A stretch of DNA of 13,552 bases, from assembly GCA_026982585.1 (NCBI GenBank), contig JALSGW010000279.1:1-13552 (forward strand), written 5' to 3'. This DNA comes from Alphaproteobacteria bacterium (GTDB lineage Bacteria > Pseudomonadota > Alphaproteobacteria > Geminicoccales > Geminicoccaceae). The notes beneath the pieces were generated by a model. The model saw nothing but the letters and a program-made list of their open reading frames with translations. It was not told the origin of the DNA and made no database searches. This document shows positions 1 through 6,361 of this stretch, piece after piece. The translations under genes and the position numbers were made by a program. Each line of letters opens with the position of its first letter. Within the stretch, counting starts at the first letter, position 1.

Positions 1-440
1 TGTCGGCGTGCGAGCTCCTCCGGCTCGCGGGCGCCCAGGGCAAAGAGCTCCTCCCGGTTGGGCTTGACCACCGCCGGCGCCTGTTCGAGGAGTTCGCGGG
101 CAAGAGCGAGGCGCCTTTGGCTCTGGTGGACCTTGACCGGATCGAGCAGCCAGGGCAGGCGGAGCGCGCGTGCCCGATCCGCCGCCTCGCGCGCCGCACG
201 CTCGCGGCGCTCGTCCATCATGCCGAGATTGACGACGAGCGCCTGCGAGCTCTGGAGGAACGCGTCGAGTTCCTGCCTTCCCTCGCTCAGCGCCGGCTCG
301 GCGCCGAGTGCTGCAAGCGCATCCGCCGCCCGCGGTGCGGCGAGCGGACTGATGATCAGATGCACCCTGGGCCGCTTTTCGCGCAGCCGCGCGAGCAGTT
401 CGGCGCTTTGGAGGAGAAGGCCCTCGTCAGGACTTGCCAT
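1..440 (-). CDS. Divergent ThiM-like hydroxyethylthiazole kinase family protein (partial, 3' end outside window)
   Basis: The first 146 codons are visible; the rest lies beyond the left edge. The pattern follows ThiM, a ribokinase-fold kinase that phosphorylates 4-methyl-5-hydroxyethylthiazole for thiamine salvage. A beta strand VHLIISPLA (about residue 27) is followed by ADALAALGAEPALSEG, where ThiM has ANxxLAxGAxPxM. Next come LVVNLGMMDERRE (ThiM: LxxNxGT) and WLLDPVKV (ThiM: LDPVGxG). AVVKPNREELFAL replaces the usual RGNxxEI. The missing ITN and DPVG motifs make this a divergent member; a changed substrate or reduced activity is possible but inferred. The ATG at 440 has GGGGGGA 4 bases upstream; the ATG at 445 is out of frame. 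The TPP riboswitch upstream strongly supports a thiamine role. The usual catalytic Cys and the C-terminal ATP site cannot be checked here. Confidence 0.75.
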   Translation of the reverse strand, partial: MASPDEGLLLQSAELLARLREKRPRVHLIISPLAAPRAADALAALGAEPALSEGRQELDAFLQSSQALVVNLGMMDERRERAAREAADRARALRLPWLLDPVKVHQSQRRLALARELLEQAPAVVKPNREELFALGAREPEELARR

Positions 441-478
441 CGCATCCCCCCGCGCGCGGCGCGAAGGGATCTGCGATG
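438..478 (-). promoter_or_regulatory. Riboswitch expression platform: hairpin hiding the RBS and start codon of the ThiM-like gene
   Basis: On the minus strand the segment at 478-466 reads CATCGC-AG-ATCCC. It is complementary to GGGATGCGATG at 448-438, which contains the end of the Shine-Dalgarno sequence and the ATG at 440-438. This gives 11 base pairs with a 2-base bulge (471-472) and a 17-base GC-rich loop. The hairpin would block translation initiation. Its outer arm (GCATC, 479-475) is also complementary to GATGC at 502-498, which overlaps the 3' strand of riboswitch helix P1. The two pairings exclude each other, as expected of a translational OFF switch. Pairing was found by eye; no energies were calculated. 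Confidence 0.6.
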
Positions 479-499
479 CGGGCTCGGCTAAGGTTCGGC

Positions 500-595
500 A
501 TCTCAAATCCCTACGCCGGTGCTAACCGGATCAGGTTCGACGGGTTGCCGCCACCACGGCGACTCTCAGCCCCCTCCGGGGCACCCCGTTGAGAT
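500..595 (-). ncRNA. TPP riboswitch (THI element)
   Basis: The minus strand carries the conserved thi-box blocks in order: ACGGGGTGCCC, then GGGGGCTGAGA (CTGAGA at 569-564), ACCCGTCGAACCTGATC, and GGTTAGCACCGGCGTAGGGA. Helix P1 closes perfectly: ATCTCAA (595-589) pairs with TTGAGAT (506-500). TPP binding normally lowers expression of the downstream thiamine gene. No U-rich terminator follows the aptamer, and a hairpin covering the start codon does, so control is probably at translation. The aptamer begins only a few bases after the predicted transcription start. Confidence 0.96.
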
Positions 596-605
596 CCATG
601 CGGAC

Positions 606-634
606 AACATAGGGAACCCCGCGGGACGTGCCAA
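606..634 (-). promoter_or_regulatory. Sigma70-type promoter of the TPP riboswitch transcript
   Basis: On the minus strand, -35 TTGGCA (634-629) and -10 TATGTT (611-606) are separated by exactly 17 bases. Transcription would start near 599, just before riboswitch helix P1 at 595, so the leader would be almost entirely aptamer plus expression platform. Assigned from consensus match and position. Confidence 0.65.
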
Positions 635-695
635 GCCCCTCCAGGCGTCCCATCGCCGTCGCGCAGCTGGCTCGCGCGCGTCCCCGCGCTGTGCC

Positions 696-746
696 CTGGC
701 ACGTCCTTTCTCTGGCATCCGTCCTTGCCCTGGCATCCGACTTGCT
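696..746 (+). repeat. Tandem CTGGCA-containing direct repeats upstream of amtB
   Basis: CTGGCA occurs at 696-701, 712-717 and 730-735. The last two copies share a longer unit: CTGGCATCCGTCCTTGC (712-728) and CTGGCATCCGACTTGC (730-745), which differ by one extra base and one change. The first copy lies in a short palindrome, GTGCC-CT-GGCAC (691-702). The last copy is the sigma54-like promoter. The array may be a duplicated promoter element or a binding site. Confidence 0.7.
731..746 (+). promoter_or_regulatory. Sigma54 (RpoN)-type -24/-12 promoter of amtB
   Basis: TGGCATCCGACTTGCT fits the RpoN consensus TGGCAC-N5-TTGCW, with one mismatch in the -24 block and the diagnostic GG-N10-GC spacing (GG 732-733, GC 744-745). 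Transcription would start near 757, leaving a leader of about 80 bases. Nitrogen-regulated sigma54 promoters acting with NtrC are well established for amtB in proteobacteria. I could not find a clear NtrC palindrome (GCAC-N7-GTGC type) upstream. Confidence 0.65.
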
Positions 747-838
747 AATGACCGGTCGGAGCCTGCCCGGCTTCGCGCGTGCGGCCCGCTGTCGGGCCCG
801 GGGCAGTTTGAACTGCGAGGATGAGGAGCATGAGGAGG

Positions 839-2116
839 ATGCGACTGCTAGTTGGGAGCGCGGCCGTGTTGGCGGCTGGGGTGTCGGCGGAGGTCGCTCT
901 CGCCCAGGAGGCGGCCTTGGACCGCGGCGATACCGCCTGGATGCTGACCGCCACCGCCCTGGTGTTGCTCATGACCCTGCCGGGGCTCGCCCTGTTCTAT
1001 GCCGGCATGGTGCGCAAGAAGAATGCGCTGTCGGTGATCATGCAGGTGTTCGCCACCGCCGCCCTGATGACGGTGGTGTGGATGGTGGCCGGCTACAGCC
1101 TCGCCTTCAGCGAGGGCACGCCCTATGTGGGCGGGCTTTCCAACCTGTTCCTTCGCGAGCTGTCCATGGACTCGCTCTCCGGCAGTATTCCCGAGAGCGT
1201 GTTCATGGTCTTCCAGATGACCTTCGCCATCATCACCCCGGCCCTGATCGTGGGGGCCTTCGTCGAGCGCATGAAGTTCTCGGCGATGCTGATCTTTCTC
1301 ACCATCTGGTCGCTGCTGGTCTATGCGCCGGTGACCCACTGGGTGTGGGGCGGCGGCTTTCTCGGCGACGACGGGGTTTTGGATTTCGCCGGCGGCACGG
1401 TGGTGCACATCAACGCCGGCGTCGCCGGGGTGGTGGCGGCGCTCATCCTCGGGCCCCGCACCGGCTACAACCGCGAGCCCATGCCGCCGCATGATCTGCG
1501 CCTCACCATGGTGGGCGCGTCGCTGTTGTGGGTCGGCTGGTTCGGCTTCAACGCCGGCTCGGCGCTCGCCGCCGACGCGCTCGCCGGCATGGCCATGGCG
1601 GTGACCCAGATCGCCGCCGCCGCCGCGGCGCTGGCCTGGATGGTGTGCGAGTGGGCGCTCCGGGGCAAGCCGAGCCTGCTCGGTATCGTCTCCGGCGCCA
1701 TCGGCGGGCTGGTCGCCATCACCCCGGCTTCCGGTTTCGTGCTGCCCACCGGAGCGTTGGTGATCGGGCTCGTGGCCGGTGCCGCCTGCTACTGGGGCTC
1801 CACCGCCCTCAAGCGCATGGCCGGTTATGACGACAGCCTCGACGTCTTCGGCGTCCACGGGGTCGGCGGCACCGTCGGTGCGTTGCTCACCGGCGTGTTC
1901 GCCGCCGAGGCGGTGGGCGGCGTGCCGGGGCTGCTGGAAGGGAACCCGGGACAGGTGTGGATCCAGCTGCAGGGCATCGTCGCCACCGTACTGTGGTCGG
2001 GGCTGGTCTCCGCGGTCACCCTCAAGGTGCTCGACCTCATGATGGGGCTGCGCGTGGACCGGGATACGGAGATCGAAGGCCTGGACGCGCGCATCCACGG
2101 CGAAGTGGTGCCCTGA
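839..2116 (+). CDS. amtB: Ammonium transporter AmtB
   Basis: Inner-membrane ammonium channel of the Amt/Rh family; this reading gives 425 residues, close to the family norm. The first 22 or so residues form a signal peptide ending near ALAQ, followed by about 11 hydrophobic segments. With this start, key residues sit where the E. coli precursor has them: Phe gate F129 and F237, binding-site W170 and S241, D182, and twin pore histidines H190 and H340. All are present, so it should be functional. The tail GLRVDRDTEIEGLDARIHGE matches the cytoplasmic segment that PII protein GlnK contacts. No glnK lies beside it here. ATGs at 821 and 830 are in frame too; 839 was chosen because GAGGAG lies 10 bases upstream and the signal peptide length fits, but the choice is not firm. 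Transcription is probably from the sigma54 promoter at 731-746. Confidence 0.97.
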   Translation: MRLLVGSAAVLAAGVSAEVALAQEAALDRGDTAWMLTATALVLLMTLPGLALFYAGMVRKKNALSVIMQVFATAALMTVVWMVAGYSLAFSEGTPYVGGLSNLFLRELSMDSLSGSIPESVFMVFQMTFAIITPALIVGAFVERMKFSAMLIFLTIWSLLVYAPVTHWVWGGGFLGDDGVLDFAGGTVVHINAGVAGVVAALILGPRTGYNREPMPPHDLRLTMVGASLLWVGWFGFNAGSALAADALAGMAMAVTQIAAAAAALAWMVCEWALRGKPSLLGIVSGAIGGLVAITPASGFVLPTGALVIGLVAGAACYWGSTALKRMAGYDDSLDVFGVHGVGGTVGALLTGVFAAEAVGGVPGLLEGNPGQVWIQLQGIVATVLWSGLVSAVTLKVLDLMMGLRVDRDTEIEGLDARIHGEVVP

Positions 2117-2140
2117 CGACCATCAGGCTCCCCGCCGCCT

Positions 2141-2172
2141 GGGGAGGGCGGAACCGCCGCCCTCCCCCTTTT
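2141..2172 (+). terminator. Rho-independent terminator after amtB
   Basis: GGGGAGGGCGG (2141-2151) and CCGCCCTCCCC (2157-2167) form a perfect 11-base-pair stem with loop AACCG, followed by CTTTT. It lies 24 bases after the amtB stop and just before the end of the convergent ubiH-family gene. The minus strand has no T-run after the stem, so it should work best for amtB. Confidence 0.88.
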
Positions 2173-2186
2173 CTCATCCGACTCGC

Positions 2187-3416
2187 TCACCACAGGGGCT
2201 GGCCAAGCAGCAGCCGGGGCTGTTCGCCGAGCAGGCCCATGGCGTGCCGCATGAACAGGCGCTTGAGGGGCGGCGCGCGCTCCACCAGCCACAGGCCCAG
2301 GTTGCGCAGCAGGAACAGCGGCGGATGGTCGTTGGCGAACAGCCGGTTCAAACCGTCGGTCACCGCCACCAGGGTAAAGCCGTCGAAGCGCCGCCAGGCC
2401 TCATAGGCCCGCAACATCTCCAGGCTTCCGGGATCGAGGCCGAGCCGCAGCCGGTCCACCACCAGCTCCGCGAGCGCGGCCACGTCCCGCAGGGCGAGAT
2501 TCCACCCCTGGCCCGCGAGCGGGTGGATGCCCCGGGCGGCATCCCCGACCAGCGCCACCCGCTCCCGCACGTAGCGCTCGCACACCACCAGCAGGAGCGG
2601 ATAGGACCAGAGCGGACTCGCGAGCCGCACCCGCCCGAGCAGGTCGCCGAAGCGCTCCTCCACCTCCAGGGCGAAGGCCGCGGGATCGAGCCCGCAGAGC
2701 GCCCGCGCCCGTTCCTCGCAGATCGCCCAGACGATGGACGAACGCCGGCCCGGCAGCGGCAGCACCGCGAAGGGGCCGTCTGGAAAAAACCGCTCCACCG
2801 CCTCGCCCCCATGGGCCCGTTCCTGCTCCAGGGTGGCGACCAGGGCGATCTGGCCGTAGGAGCGAGTCGCGCAGCGAATGCCGAGGCGCCGGGGAAGCGG
2901 GCTCCTTCGGCCCTCGCAGACCAAAAGCAGAGGTGCGCGCAGAAGACGCCCGTCGTCGAGCCGCACCGTCGCCGCGACCGAATCCACCACCACCTCGCGG
3001 TGGCCGGCCGGGGCGAACAGCCGCACCCCGGAAAGCCCCTCCAGGGCCTCAAAGAGCGCCCGCCGGATGCAACGGGTCTCCGCGATCCAACCCAGCGGAC
3101 CCCCGTCCAGCTCCGCCCCGTCGTAGTGCACCCGCACCGGAACGCCGCCTTCCTCCACCCGAATGCGCAGGATCGGCTGCGCCTCGGGGCCGATGGAGGC
3201 CCACACCCCGAGCGCCTCCAGCATGCGCATGGACGCCCGGGCGATGGCCATCACCCGCCCGTCATAAGGGGCGGAGACCAGCTCCGCCACCGAGGCCCGC
3301 TCCACCACCGCCACCTCCACACCGGCCCGGCCGAGCGCCAGCGCGGCGGTAAGCCCGGTCAGGCCCCCGCCCAGCACCACCACCTCCACCTCCACCGCCG
3401 AAGCGCGCCTGCTCAA
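2187..3416 (-). CDS. UbiH/UbiL-family FAD-dependent ubiquinone biosynthesis hydroxylase
   Basis: A 409-residue flavoprotein monooxygenase of the UbiH/UbiF/VisC family, which adds hydroxyl groups to the aromatic ring of ubiquinone precursors using O2 and NAD(P)H. The N-terminal FAD-binding GxGxxG is VLGGGLTG (about residues 14-21). The middle has QIALVATLEQERAHGG and AVERFFPDGPFAVLPLPG, typical of the family. The second FAD motif is ALVGDAARGIHPLAGQGWNL, with D292. The sequence cannot settle which ring position is modified: UbiH, UbiL and UbiM-type paralogues look alike, so no symbol is given. The start is TTG: GAGGTG (3427-3422) sits 5 bases upstream, and no in-frame ATG is nearby. A run of GTGGAG repeats right after the start gives weaker alternative GTG starts. 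Its leader is unusually rich in inverted repeats. Confidence 0.92.
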   Translation of the reverse strand: MSRRASAVEVEVVVLGGGLTGLTAALALGRAGVEVAVVERASVAELVSAPYDGRVMAIARASMRMLEALGVWASIGPEAQPILRIRVEEGGVPVRVHYDGAELDGGPLGWIAETRCIRRALFEALEGLSGVRLFAPAGHREVVVDSVAATVRLDDGRLLRAPLLLVCEGRRSPLPRRLGIRCATRSYGQIALVATLEQERAHGGEAVERFFPDGPFAVLPLPGRRSSIVWAICEERARALCGLDPAAFALEVEERFGDLLGRVRLASPLWSYPLLLVVCERYVRERVALVGDAARGIHPLAGQGWNLALRDVAALAELVVDRLRLGLDPGSLEMLRAYEAWRRFDGFTLVAVTDGLNRLFANDHPPLFLLRNLGLWLVERAPPLKRLFMRHAMGLLGEQPRLLLGQPLW

Positions 3417-3433
3417 GATTTCACCTCGTGCCT

Positions 3434-3487
3434 AAAAATGCGTCAGAAAGCCCGGCATGGCCGGCTGACCTCGGCGCGGTGCCGAGG
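3434..3487 (-). promoter_or_regulatory. Structured leader of the ubiH-family gene: two adjoining hairpins and a T-run
   Basis: Read on the minus strand, CCTCGGC-ACCGC-GCCGAGG (3487-3469) is a perfect 7-base-pair hairpin. It abuts a second inverted repeat: GTCAG-CCGGC (3469-3460) pairs with GCCGG (3456-3452) and CTGAC (3446-3442), a 10-base-pair stem with a CAT loop and a 5-base bulge. A run of five T (3438-3434) follows shortly after. The Shine-Dalgarno sequence begins 6 bases further on. The arrangement resembles an attenuator or a terminator with a bulged stem. No ligand class or leader peptide is recognised. Confidence 0.4.
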
Positions 3488-3500
3488 CGGCCGCCGCCAC

Positions 3501-3529
3501 TTTACAGGTGGCCTGTGGTCGGGCATAGG
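3501..3529 (+). promoter_or_regulatory. Candidate promoter and operator of the PLP decarboxylase gene
   Basis: TTTACA (3501-3506) and CATAGG (3524-3529) are spaced by 17 bases. The -35 is good, the -10 weak. The palindrome ACAGG-TGG-CCTGT (3504-3516) overlaps the -35 and the spacer, where a repressor would act. The decarboxylase start codon lies about 57 bases after the predicted transcription start. The match is suggestive only. Confidence 0.35.
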
Positions 3530-3592
3530 CGCGGTCCGTGCGGCCCGGCGCTGCGCGTCCATCGGATCGTCCGGGTGTCCGTGGGAGCGGCC

Positions 3593-4753
3593 ATGGTGGA
3601 GGTCTACGACCGCTTGGCGGCGCTGGTCGCCGCCCGCTGTCCCGACACGCCGGTGCTGCTGTTGCGTCCGGGGCTGCTGGAGCGCACGGCGGCGGCGGTG
3701 CGGGCGGCCTTTCCGGGCGAGGTGTGGTACGCCGTCAAATGCAATCCCTTGCCGCAGGTTTTGGAGGCGTTGCGGCGCGGCGGCGTGGACTGCTTCGACG
3801 TGGCCTCGATCGGCGAGGTTCGCAGTCTGCGCGCGCTGTTGGGGCGGGAGGTGCGGCTTGCGTTCATGCATCCCGTCAAGCCCGAGGAGGCGATCATTGA
3901 GGCCTATCGCGACTGGGGCGTGCGCCGTTTCGCCCTCGACAGTGCGGAGGAGTTCGAGAAGATCCGCCGCGTGACCGCGGGGGCCCGGGACGTGGAGCTG
4001 GTGGTGCGGCTCAAGGTGGACGACCGCAAGGCGCGGCTGCCGTTCTCGGGCAAGTTCGGCGCGGATCCCAGCGAGGCGGCGGCGTTGTTGCGCCGGGTGC
4101 GGCGGGAATACGGGTTCTGTGGGCTCACCTTCCACGTCGGTTCGCAGTGTCTGGACCCCGGGGCCTTCGTGCGGGCGCTTCGCTGTGCGCGCTGGGTCGT
4201 CGAGGCTGCGGGCGGTGTCGATCTGCTCGACGTGGGCGGCGGATTCCCCGTCTCCTACGTGGGATCTGAGCCTCCCTTTGCGGCCTTCGTGGAGGCGATC
4301 TGCGAAACACTCGCCGGCTGGCCCGATCGTCCTGCTCTCGCCTGCGAGCCGGGGCGGCTGCTTGTGGCCGAGGCGCTTTCGCTGCTGGTGCGGGTGGAGC
4401 TCAGGCGGGGATCCAAGCTGTATCTCAACGACGGCGTCTTCGGCCATCTCTCGGAGCTGCGCAGCCTGGGCCCGGGCTTTCCGATGCGGGTGGTGCTGCC
4501 CCGGCGCCGTGCTCCCCTCGAGGGGTTCACGCTCTACGGTCCCACCTGCGACGGTGAGGATGTGATGCCGGGGCCGCATCTGTTGCCGGGGGACGTGCGC
4601 ACCGGCGACTGGATCGAGATCGGCATGATGGGCGCCTATTCGGTGAGCCTGCGCACGGGCTTCAACGGCATGCCCGAGGGCGAGCTGTGGGTTTTGGAGG
4701 AGGACGTCGGGATCGGCGGGCGGACTGGCAGCAGGCTCGTGCGCGCGGCCTAG
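3593..4753 (+). CDS. Group IV PLP-dependent ornithine/lysine-type decarboxylase
   Basis: Fold type III (alanine-racemase-like) decarboxylase, 386 residues, the usual bacterial length. The family makes putrescine from ornithine or cadaverine from lysine in the cytoplasm. YAVKCNPLPQVLEAL carries the PLP lysine K49. FDVASIGEV, LTFHVGSQCLDP (phosphate/PLP-stacking region), LLDVGGGFPVSY (glycine loop), CEPGR and YLNDGVFGHLSEL follow in family order. YGPTCDGEDVM supplies the catalytic C319 and substrate-binding aspartate from the partner subunit; the active site forms at a dimer interface. Ornithine is the likelier substrate, but family members with lysine or dual specificity cannot be excluded by eye. 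The frame is open back to 3428, but that extension looks non-coding; ATG 3593 has GGGAG 5 bases upstream and the homologous region starts just after it. A GTG slightly upstream is an alternative. Confidence 0.92.
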   Translation: MVEVYDRLAALVAARCPDTPVLLLRPGLLERTAAAVRAAFPGEVWYAVKCNPLPQVLEALRRGGVDCFDVASIGEVRSLRALLGREVRLAFMHPVKPEEAIIEAYRDWGVRRFALDSAEEFEKIRRVTAGARDVELVVRLKVDDRKARLPFSGKFGADPSEAAALLRRVRREYGFCGLTFHVGSQCLDPGAFVRALRCARWVVEAAGGVDLLDVGGGFPVSYVGSEPPFAAFVEAICETLAGWPDRPALACEPGRLLVAEALSLLVRVELRRGSKLYLNDGVFGHLSELRSLGPGFPMRVVLPRRRAPLEGFTLYGPTCDGEDVMPGPHLLPGDVRTGDWIEIGMMGAYSVSLRTGFNGMPEGELWVLEEDVGIGGRTGSRLVRAA

Positions 4754-4839
4754 GCCGGGGCCTGTTCCGAGCCGGCCGGGGGCCTATGTCCTGGATATGA
4801 CGGCCGGTGCGGTTGCCGACCCGAAATGGAGCTTGGCCG

Positions 4840-5046
4840 ATGGCGAAATGGTACCGGTTGCGGCTGCGGACGGGCGAGATCCTGCAGGTGGAGGCGGGAG
4901 CGGTGGTGATCACCGTCCGCGGCAACGGCTCGGTGCAGATGGAGCGGGCGGACGGGGCGGAGCTGCCCAACTGGCGCAAGCCGCCGCTTCACGTGCTGGT
5001 GCCGGCGGAGCGGGAGGGTGTGCTGCGCGGCGAGCCGGAGGAGTAG
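4840..5046 (+). CDS. Small hypothetical protein (68 aa)
   Basis: I do not recognise this protein. It begins MAKWYRLRLRTGEILQVEAG and alternates hydrophobic and charged residues in a way that suggests several beta strands (WYRLRLRTG, ILQVEAGAVVITVRG, SVQMERADG, LHVLVPA). It ends in an acidic tail. It has no signal peptide, membrane segment, cysteine or histidine cluster. ATG 4840 has GGAG 8 bases upstream; the longer reading from 4807 has no such site and its extra residues look unlike protein. It lies 86 bases after the decarboxylase on the same strand and may share its transcript. Its stop is only 4 bases from the stop of the convergent transporter gene. Confidence 0.6.
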   Translation: MAKWYRLRLRTGEILQVEAGAVVITVRGNGSVQMERADGAELPNWRKPPLHVLVPAEREGVLRGEPEE

Positions 5047-5050
5047 CACC

Positions 5051-6361
5051 TCAGACCGGCCTCTTGCGGAACCAGAGGAACCCCAGCGCCGCCGCGGCCA
5101 GATTGGCCAGGGCCAGGCCGGCGAGCAGATCCGGGACCGCCATGCCCGCATAGAGCAGCGCCGCGGTGAGGATCGCCGAGCCCACCAGGAACAATGCGTT
5201 GAGGATGTTGTTGGCGGCGATGCTGCGCGCCACGTGGGTGGGGGCGCTGTGGAGCTGGAGGTGGGCATAGAGCGGCACCGCGAAGGCGCCGCCGAAGAAG
5301 GCGAGCAGGAACAGATCCGCCATCAATCGCGGCGCCCAATCGAGCTGCCACAGCCGGGCGAGGTCGAGGGGTGCTTGTGCCGGGACGATGCTCCCGGCGA
5401 GCAGGGCGAAGTCCAGCCCCCACAGGGCCACCAGCAGCATCGCCCAGGGCACCGGCCACAGCCGCACGCGGCCGCGCAAGGCGAGCCGCACGCCCCCCGC
5501 ACCGGCGGCGATACCGATCACGAACAGCGCGAGCAACAAGGTCGCCGTCCGTTCCTCGGCCCCGAGCACGTCGCGTGCATAGGCCGGCACCTGGGTGAGA
5601 TAGATGCCTCCGATCGCCCAAAACCAGGAGATGCCCAGCACGGTGCGGCGCAGCTCCCGGCGTGCCACCACGTAGGACAGCACCTCGGCGCAGGCGGACA
5701 GGGGGTTGAAGCGCAAGGCGAGGCCGGGCGCTTGGGCGGGACGCGGCGGGAGGAAGCGGGAGGCGAGATAGCCCGCAAGGGCGACCAGCACCACCGCGGC
5801 CGCCACCAGGGCGCGGCCGCCCGCGAACGAGACCAGGAGGCTTCCGCCGATGGTGCCGAGCAGGATCACCAGGAAGGTGGAGGCCTCCACATAGGCGTTG
5901 GCCGAGAGGAGCTCGCGCTCCCGGAAGTATTCCGGCAAAAGCCCGTATTTGAGGGGCCCGAAGAAGGCCGACTGGGTGCCCATGAGGAAGACCACCAGCA
6001 ACAGCCAGGCGAGATCGCCGGCCAGGAGGGCCCCGGCGCCGAGGATCGCGACCGCCAGCTCGACCGCCTTGAGCCGGCGCACCAGCCGGGGTTTGGGCAA
6101 GCGGTCGGCGAGCTGGCCCGCGAGCGCCGAGAACAGGAGAAAGGGCAGCACGAGCAGGGCGCCCGCCACCATGGCCACAGCCGCCCCGGAGCCGGCCGGG
6201 GCCTGGTAGACGGCGATCAATACCACCGCACCCTTGAGCAGATTGTCGTTGAAGGCGCCCAGCGCCTGGGCCCAGAACAAGGGCCAGAACCGGCGGTCCC
6301 AGAGGAGCAGCGTCGCCTCGCCGCCCCTTTCGGTGCCGGCGGCCGCCTGGCGCTGGCTCAT
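5051..6361 (-). CDS. MFS transporter, LplT-like (lysophospholipid transporter family)
   Basis: A 436-residue inner-membrane protein with about 12 hydrophobic segments. The start of the membrane region, FWAQALGAFNDNLLKGAVVL (FNDN at 37-40), and FFGPLKYGLLPEYF (about 135-150) are hallmarks of LplT and of the transporter half of fused Aas proteins. These move lysophospholipids inward across the inner membrane for re-acylation. Between them lies the MFS loop GQLADRLPKPRLVRR. No acyltransferase (PlsC) or acyl-ACP synthetase domain is attached or encoded nearby, so the substrate is open. Its ATG overlaps the stop of the decarboxylase gene by 4 bases (ATGA, 6358-6361), which implies translational coupling. 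The N-terminal 20 residues are a polar extension beyond the usual start. Confidence 0.88.
   Translation of the reverse strand: MSQRQAAAGTERGGEATLLLWDRRFWPLFWAQALGAFNDNLLKGAVVLIAVYQAPAGSGAAVAMVAGALLVLPFLLFSALAGQLADRLPKPRLVRRLKAVELAVAILGAGALLAGDLAWLLLVVFLMGTQSAFFGPLKYGLLPEYFRERELLSANAYVEASTFLVILLGTIGGSLLVSFAGGRALVAAAVVLVALAGYLASRFLPPRPAQAPGLALRFNPLSACAEVLSYVVARRELRRTVLGISWFWAIGGIYLTQVPAYARDVLGAEERTATLLLALFVIGIAAGAGGVRLALRGRVRLWPVPWAMLLVALWGLDFALLAGSIVPAQAPLDLARLWQLDWAPRLMADLFLLAFFGGAFAVPLYAHLQLHSAPTHVARSIAANNILNALFLVGSAILTAALLYAGMAVPDLLAGLALANLAAAALGFLWFRKRPV

Noticed and set aside
58..525. Plus-strand frames at 58-525 and 117-491
   Set aside because: They oppose the ThiM-like gene and its riboswitch leader on the minus strand, which have strong family and RNA support.
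511..702. 63-codon minus-strand frame over the riboswitch
   Set aside because: It would translate the aptamer itself and start upstream of the predicted transcription start; the RNA function explains the sequence.
712..728. Upstream CTGGCA element as a second active sigma54 promoter
   Set aside because: The spacing between GG and GC is 11 instead of 10, which normally abolishes RpoN binding.
848..2098. 416-codon minus-strand frame opposite amtB, and similar long frames opposite ubiH (2244-3974) and ipdC (6595-8436)
   Set aside because: Low-complexity, histidine/arginine-rich translations opposite well-supported genes; typical shadows at high GC.
3428..3592. N-terminal 55-residue extension of the PLP decarboxylase
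   Set aside because: The frame is open, but it crosses the predicted promoter and hairpins, has no ribosome binding site at its first ATG, and family homology begins after 3593.
4747..4795. Palindrome GGCCTAGGCC at the decarboxylase stop and nearby GCCGGGG repeats as a terminator
   Set aside because: No T-run follows and the repeats are mostly direct, so it is more likely GC-rich sequence than an intrinsic terminator.
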